Origin: DASRRB01 sp036732755
Lineage (GTDB): Bacteria; Planctomycetota; B15-G4; SIAN01
NCBI GenBank assembly: GCA_036732755.1
Contig: DAINBU010000074.1
Location: 1-23,743, forward strand
DNA length: 23,743 bases
Reading direction: 5' to 3'
Below are positions 20,508 through 23,743 of this stretch, piece after piece. How positions within the stretch are numbered: the first letter of the stretch is position 1; each line of letters begins with the position of its first letter. The notes beneath the pieces were generated by a model. It had not been told where the DNA came from, made no database searches, and saw only the letters and a list, made by a program, of their open reading frames with translations. A program made the translations under genes and the position numbers.

Positions 20508-22460
20508 TCAGCCGAGCCGCTCCCACAGCTTCGCGATCTCGGCGGCGAGCTCGGCGTGGCGGCGCTGCGCGGCGGCGAGGCGACCGGCGTCGTTGTAGAG
20601 CTTCGGATCCTCGAACTGCTTCTCGAGCGACGCGCGCTCCGCTTCGAGCCTCTCCAGCGTCTCGAGCGCCTTCTTCTCGTCGGTCGAGGTGCGCTTCGAA
20701 GCGCGCGACGCGTGCTGCGCGGCCCGCTTCTCGTCGCGGTGGCGCTCCCCTGCCCGCTTCCCGTCCTCGGGCGCGGCGGCGCGCGCCGCCGCCGTAGCCT
20801 TCGCCTTCGACTTCGGCGCATAGCCCGCGAGCGGCCGCCCCTCGCGCAAGCGCATCTCCGCGTACTGCGTGAAGTTGCCGAGGTAGCTGCGGACCTTCTG
20901 CGGCGCGTCGTTGCCGTTGACTTCGAGCACGCGCGTCGCGAGCGCGTCGATCAGGTGGCGGTCGTGCGTGACGAGGACGACGGTGCCGTCGAACCCGGCG
21001 AGCGCCTTCGCGAGCATCTCCTTGCCCTGCAGGTCGAGGTGGTTCGTCGGCTCGTCCAGCAGCAGCAGGTTGAACGGCTGCACCAGCGTCTTCGCCAGCG
21101 CGACGCGCGCCTTCTCCCCGCCCGACAGCACGCGGATCGGCTTGCCCGCCTCGTCGCCCGAGAAGAGGAAGGCGCCGAGCAGCGTGCGCACCTGCGTGTC
21201 GTTCAGCGTGCGCGGCGCGGCGCGGCGCACCTCGTCGTAGACCGTGGCCGAGAGGTCGAGCGCCTCGGCAGTGTGCTGCGCGAAGAACGACGCGGCCGCC
21301 CGGCCGTCGAGCTTGCGCGTGCCGGCGTCGATCGGCTCGGTGCCGGCGAGGATGCGCAGCAGCGTCGACTTGCCGGCGCCGTTCGGGCCGACGACGGCGA
21401 CCTTCTCGCCGCGCTCGATCTCGACGTCGACGCCGGTGAAGACCGGCTCGTCGCCGAAGCTCTTCTTCATTCCCTCGAGCTTGACGACCACCTGGCCGCT
21501 GCGCGGCGCCGGCGCGAACCTGAAGCGGATCACCGCCGCCTCTTCGTCGATCACGATCCGCTCGATCTTGTCGAGCTGCTTCTCCTTGCTCCTCGCCTGC
21601 GCCGCCTTCGACGCCTTGGCGCGGAAGCGCTCGACGAACCGTTCGAGCTGCGCCACCTTCTGGTCCTGCAGCTCCTTGGCGGAGATCAACGCCGCGCGGC
21701 GGCGCTGCTTCTCGACCTCGTAGGCGCTGTAGTTCCCGGAGTAGAGGTCGAGCGCACCGTCGTGCAGCTCGACCACCTTCGTGACGGTGCGGTCGAGGAA
21801 GGCGCGGTCGTGCGAGATGACGACCAGCGTGCCGCTGAACTCGGCGAGGAACTCCTCGAGCCACGCGAGCGACGGCAGGTCGAGGTGGTTGGTCGGCTCG
21901 TCGAGGAAGAGGTGGGTCGGATCGGAGAGCAGCAGCCGCGCGAGCAGCACGCGCATGCGCCAGCCGCCGGAGAGCGTCGCGAGCGGCGCGTTCATCTGCT
22001 TCGCCGTGAGGCCCAGCCCGGCGAGCACGCGCTCCGCCTCCGACTTCATGCGGAAGCCGTCGGAGTGCGCGAAGTGGTGGTGCAGCTCGTCGAGGCGGCG
22101 CACCAGCGCGGGGAGCTGCGGGTCGTCGGGCGCGGCCGCGTCGATCTCGTGCTGCAACTCTTCTTGTTCGCGCGCGGCGTCGAGCGCCGCGTCGAACGCC
22201 CCCATCGCGCACTCGAGCGCCGTCTCGCCCTGGAGCGGCAGCGCCTCCTGCGGCAGCAGGGCGACGCGCACGTGGTGGGCGCGCTCGACCTTCCCGTCGT
22301 CGAGCTCCTGCGCCCCGAGCGCCACCCGGAAGAGGGTCGTCTTGCCGGCGCCGTTGCGGCCGACCACGGCGACCCGCTCGCCCGTGCCGAGCGACCAGTC
22401 GACGCCGTCGAGCACCCGGCGCGCGCCGAACGAGACGGTCACTTTCTCGAGCGAGAGCAT
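20508..22460 (-). CDS. ABC-F ATPase (Uup/YheS-like translation factor family)
   Basis: 650 residues, two ABC domains on one chain and no membrane segment, which defines ABC-F. Domain 1 has GRNGAGKTT (34-42), LSGGW near 165 and LFLDEPTNHLD. A linker with long charged helices follows (about 240-320, RRRAALISAKELQDQKVAQL and after), the P-site interaction region. Domain 2 has GPNGAGKST near 360, LSGGE and LLLDEPTNHLD. The C-terminus is a Lys/Arg/Glu-rich coiled coil (about 560-650), as in Uup and YheS. ABC-F proteins act on the ribosome, and some give antibiotic resistance; this one looks like a housekeeping type. ATG 22460 precedes LSLEKVTVSFG, the natural domain start, though no ribosome binding site is clear; an ATG at 22481 would overlap the divergent gene. 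Confidence 0.93.
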   Translation of the reverse strand: MLSLEKVTVSFGARRVLDGVDWSLGTGERVAVVGRNGAGKTTLFRVALGAQELDDGKVERAHHVRVALLPQEALPLQGETALECAMGAFDAALDAAREQEELQHEIDAAAPDDPQLPALVRRLDELHHHFAHSDGFRMKSEAERVLAGLGLTAKQMNAPLATLSGGWRMRVLLARLLLSDPTHLFLDEPTNHLDLPSLAWLEEFLAEFSGTLVVISHDRAFLDRTVTKVVELHDGALDLYSGNYSAYEVEKQRRRAALISAKELQDQKVAQLERFVERFRAKASKAAQARSKEKQLDKIERIVIDEEAAVIRFRFAPAPRSGQVVVKLEGMKKSFGDEPVFTGVDVEIERGEKVAVVGPNGAGKSTLLRILAGTEPIDAGTRKLDGRAAASFFAQHTAEALDLSATVYDEVRRAAPRTLNDTQVRTLLGAFLFSGDEAGKPIRVLSGGEKARVALAKTLVQPFNLLLLDEPTNHLDLQGKEMLAKALAGFDGTVVLVTHDRHLIDALATRVLEVNGNDAPQKVRSYLGNFTQYAEMRLREGRPLAGYAPKSKAKATAAARAAAPEDGKRAGERHRDEKRAAQHASRASKRTSTDEKKALETLERLEAERASLEKQFEDPKLYNDAGRLAAAQRRHAELAAEIAKLWERLG

Positions 22461-22479
22461 CGCGCCAAGATACCGGGCC

Positions 22480-23592
22480 ATGCACCGCACCCCGCCGCCC
22501 GCGTTCGCCGTCGCCCTGGCCGCCGTCGCCTTGCTTGCCTGGACGGGGTTGGGGCGCGCCCGCGCCGAACGCAAGGACCACGCGGCGCTGCGCGCGGCGG
22601 CGCAGGCCTTCCTCGACGCGCTGAGTGCGCCGCACAAGGCACTCGCGCAGCTCCCGTTCGAAGACCCGGGGCGCCTCGACTGGCACTTCATCCCGCGGGA
22701 ACGCAAGGGGCTCCCGCTCGGCGCCATGGACGACGCGGAGAAGACGGCGGCGCAGGCGCTGCTGCACGCCGGCCTCTCGGCGCAGGGGTACCTGAAGGCG
22801 AACGGCGTGATGACGCTCGAGACGATCCTGCAGGACGGCGTGCGCGCGAGCGGCGGCGACGTGAGCTTCCGCGATCCGGGCCGCTACTTCTTCACGCTCT
22901 TCGGCGATCCGCGCGGCGAGGCGCCGTTCCTGGTGCGCGTCGAGGGGCACCACCTCGCGCTCAACTTCACGTCGGTGCCGGAGGCGGGCACCAGCCCGAC
23001 GCCGCTCTTCTTCGGCGCGAACCCCGCGTGCGTGCGCAGCGGCCCGCGCGCCGGCTTCCGCCTCCTCGCCGTCGAGGAGGACGCGGCGCGCGCGCTCGCC
23101 CGTTCACTCGGCGCGGCGCAGAAGAGCAAAGCGTGGCTCGCCGAGGCCGCGCCGCCCGAAGTGCTGTTCGGGCCGGGCAAGGCGGCCGATCCGTCGGCCT
23201 TCCCCGGCATCGCGTACGGCGAGCTCGACGAGGCGCAGCAGAAGATGCTGCTGCGGCTCGTCGGCGAGTTCATGGGCGGCCTCGAGCCGGAGCTGGCCCG
23301 CAACGAGCAGCTGCGCCTCGCGAAGGCCGGCGTCGCCGAAATCCATTTCGCGTGGGCCGGCGGCCTCGAGCCGGGCCAGGGCCACTACTGGCGCGCGAGC
23401 GGTCCGACCTTCGTCCTCGAGTTCGACGACACGCAGGACGGCGCCAACCACGCCCACGCCCTCTGGCGCGACCCGCAGAACGAGTTCGCGGCGCAGTGGC
23501 TGGCGGCCCACAAGAAAGAGGAAGCGGAGTCGAAGGGGGCGGCCAAGAACAGCAAGAGAAGAACCGAAGCGATGAAATGCATATTGGCGTAG
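22480..23592 (+). CDS. Secreted DUF3500 protein
   Basis: 370 residues. A signal peptide (PPPAFAVALAAVALLAWTGLGRARA) precedes a DUF3500 domain covering nearly all the rest. Family features seen: QLPFEDPGRLDWHFIPRERKGLPL, AQALLHAGLSAQGYLKANGVMTLE, YFFTLFGDP then VRVEGHHLALNFT, FFGANPACVRSGPRAG and GHYWRASGPTFVLEFDD near the C-terminus. The family is common in planctomycetes and other bacteria and also occurs in fungi; its biochemical function is unknown to me. The sequence ends in a Lys/Glu-rich tail whose codons are much less GC-rich than the body, and the stop lies in the loop of an extended hairpin. The ATG is 19 bp from the divergent ABC-F start, with no visible ribosome binding site. Confidence 0.88.
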   Translation: MHRTPPPAFAVALAAVALLAWTGLGRARAERKDHAALRAAAQAFLDALSAPHKALAQLPFEDPGRLDWHFIPRERKGLPLGAMDDAEKTAAQALLHAGLSAQGYLKANGVMTLETILQDGVRASGGDVSFRDPGRYFFTLFGDPRGEAPFLVRVEGHHLALNFTSVPEAGTSPTPLFFGANPACVRSGPRAGFRLLAVEEDAARALARSLGAAQKSKAWLAEAAPPEVLFGPGKAADPSAFPGIAYGELDEAQQKMLLRLVGEFMGGLEPELARNEQLRLAKAGVAEIHFAWAGGLEPGQGHYWRASGPTFVLEFDDTQDGANHAHALWRDPQNEFAAQWLAAHKKEEAESKGAAKNSKRRTEAMKCILA

Positions 23593-23612
23593 CATGCCAT
23601 CATTTCCGCTTC
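23566..23612 (+). promoter_or_regulatory. Extended hairpin over the DUF3500 stop codon
   Basis: GAAGCG (23566-23571) and GAAATG (23574-23579), separated by a 2-nt bulge, pair perfectly with CATTTC (23601-23606) and CGCTTC (23607-23612). An inner TGGC/GCCA (23585-23588, 23596-23599) adds four pairs. The DUF3500 TAG (23590-23592) is in the apical loop, and the next gene's AAGGAG begins at 23615. There is no T-tract, so it may be a weak terminator or a structure controlling translation of the next gene. Confidence 0.5.
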
Positions 23613-23627
23613 CCAAGGAGCTGCCCG

Positions 23628-23743
23628 ATGTCGCGCTCGCTGCCGGTTCTGGTCATCCTCGTCGGGGCCGCCTGCTTGACCGTCTCCGGTCAAACCCAAG
23701 CCCCGCGGCCACCTTTCCAGATCACGCCCGAAGTGCCGGCCAT
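23628..23743 (+). CDS. Start of an exported protein (3' end beyond window)
   Basis: The ATG at 23628 is preceded by AAGGAG (23615-23620) with 7-nt spacing, one of the best ribosome binding sites in the window. The first residues form a signal peptide: MSRSLPVLVILVGAACLTVSG, with cleavage probably before or near QTQA, then a Pro-rich start of the mature protein (PRPPFQITPEVPA). GAAC is not a good lipobox because Gly is at -3, so a secreted rather than lipidated product is more likely. 38 codons are visible, too few to assign a family. Confidence 0.75.
   Translation, partial: MSRSLPVLVILVGAACLTVSGQTQAPRPPFQITPEVPA

Noticed and set aside
19975..22953. Minus-strand open frame of about 990 codons over the ABC-F and DUF47 genes
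   Set aside because: It is out of frame with both conserved proteins and reads as Arg/Ala-rich low-complexity sequence.

Overview
The window is very GC-rich chromosomal DNA (I estimate about 70% GC by eye) with tightly packed genes, many 4-bp stop/start overlaps and alternative GTG and TTG starts. A DUF2961/GH172 enzyme, a large secreted sulfatase-like protein, LamG-type ConA-like domains (twice) and DUF3500 occurring together suggests Planctomycetota or a similar PVC-type lineage. This is an inference from gene content, not a phylogenetic placement. I see no rRNA, tRNA, CRISPR array, insertion sequence or prophage.

Layout. (1) 2-3243, plus strand: biotin synthesis. A single reading frame fuses BioF (KAPA synthase) to BioD (dethiobiotin synthetase) and overlaps bioA by a GTGA junction, so three consecutive pathway steps sit on two polypeptides. 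A small membrane protein follows. (2) 3903-10878: two divergent transcription units around a 94-bp intergenic region. Leftward are a secreted GH172 glycosidase-family protein and a hot-dog thioesterase coupled by ATGA. Rightward are a 989-residue secreted sulfatase-superfamily protein and a secreted metallophosphoesterase with a C-terminal LamG domain. Together they look like a small extracellular glycan or ester processing locus. (3) 10916-13048, plus strand: a DUF2058-family protein, two small exported proteins of unknown function and an antitoxin-like protein with no recognisable partner. (4) 13087-14666, minus strand: a LamG protein and an RHH/PIN toxin-antitoxin pair with a TTG toxin start. 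(5) 14835-15994, plus strand: two tandem paralogous membrane proteins overlapping by TTGA; the second runs antisense into a ferredoxin gene.

(6) 15918-18747, minus strand: a 4Fe-4S ferredoxin, a YdjM-like membrane hydrolase and DNA polymerase IV, with a cluster of four hairpins between the first two. (7) 18809-22460, minus strand: a PiT phosphate transporter broken by an apparent 2-nt deletion in a GC repeat, its DUF47 partner, and an ABC-F ATPase. (8) 22480-23743, plus strand: a DUF3500 protein starting only 19 bp from the divergent ABC-F start, an extended hairpin over its stop codon, and the beginning of another exported protein.

Most of the window is ordinary housekeeping plus accessory metabolism. 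The items most worth following are the BioF-BioD fusion, the GH172/sulfatase/phosphoesterase locus with its non-canonical active-site motifs, the hairpin-rich gap at 16149-16328, the hairpin at 23566-23612, and the PiT frameshift. I do not see a clear-cut new defence or mobile system.
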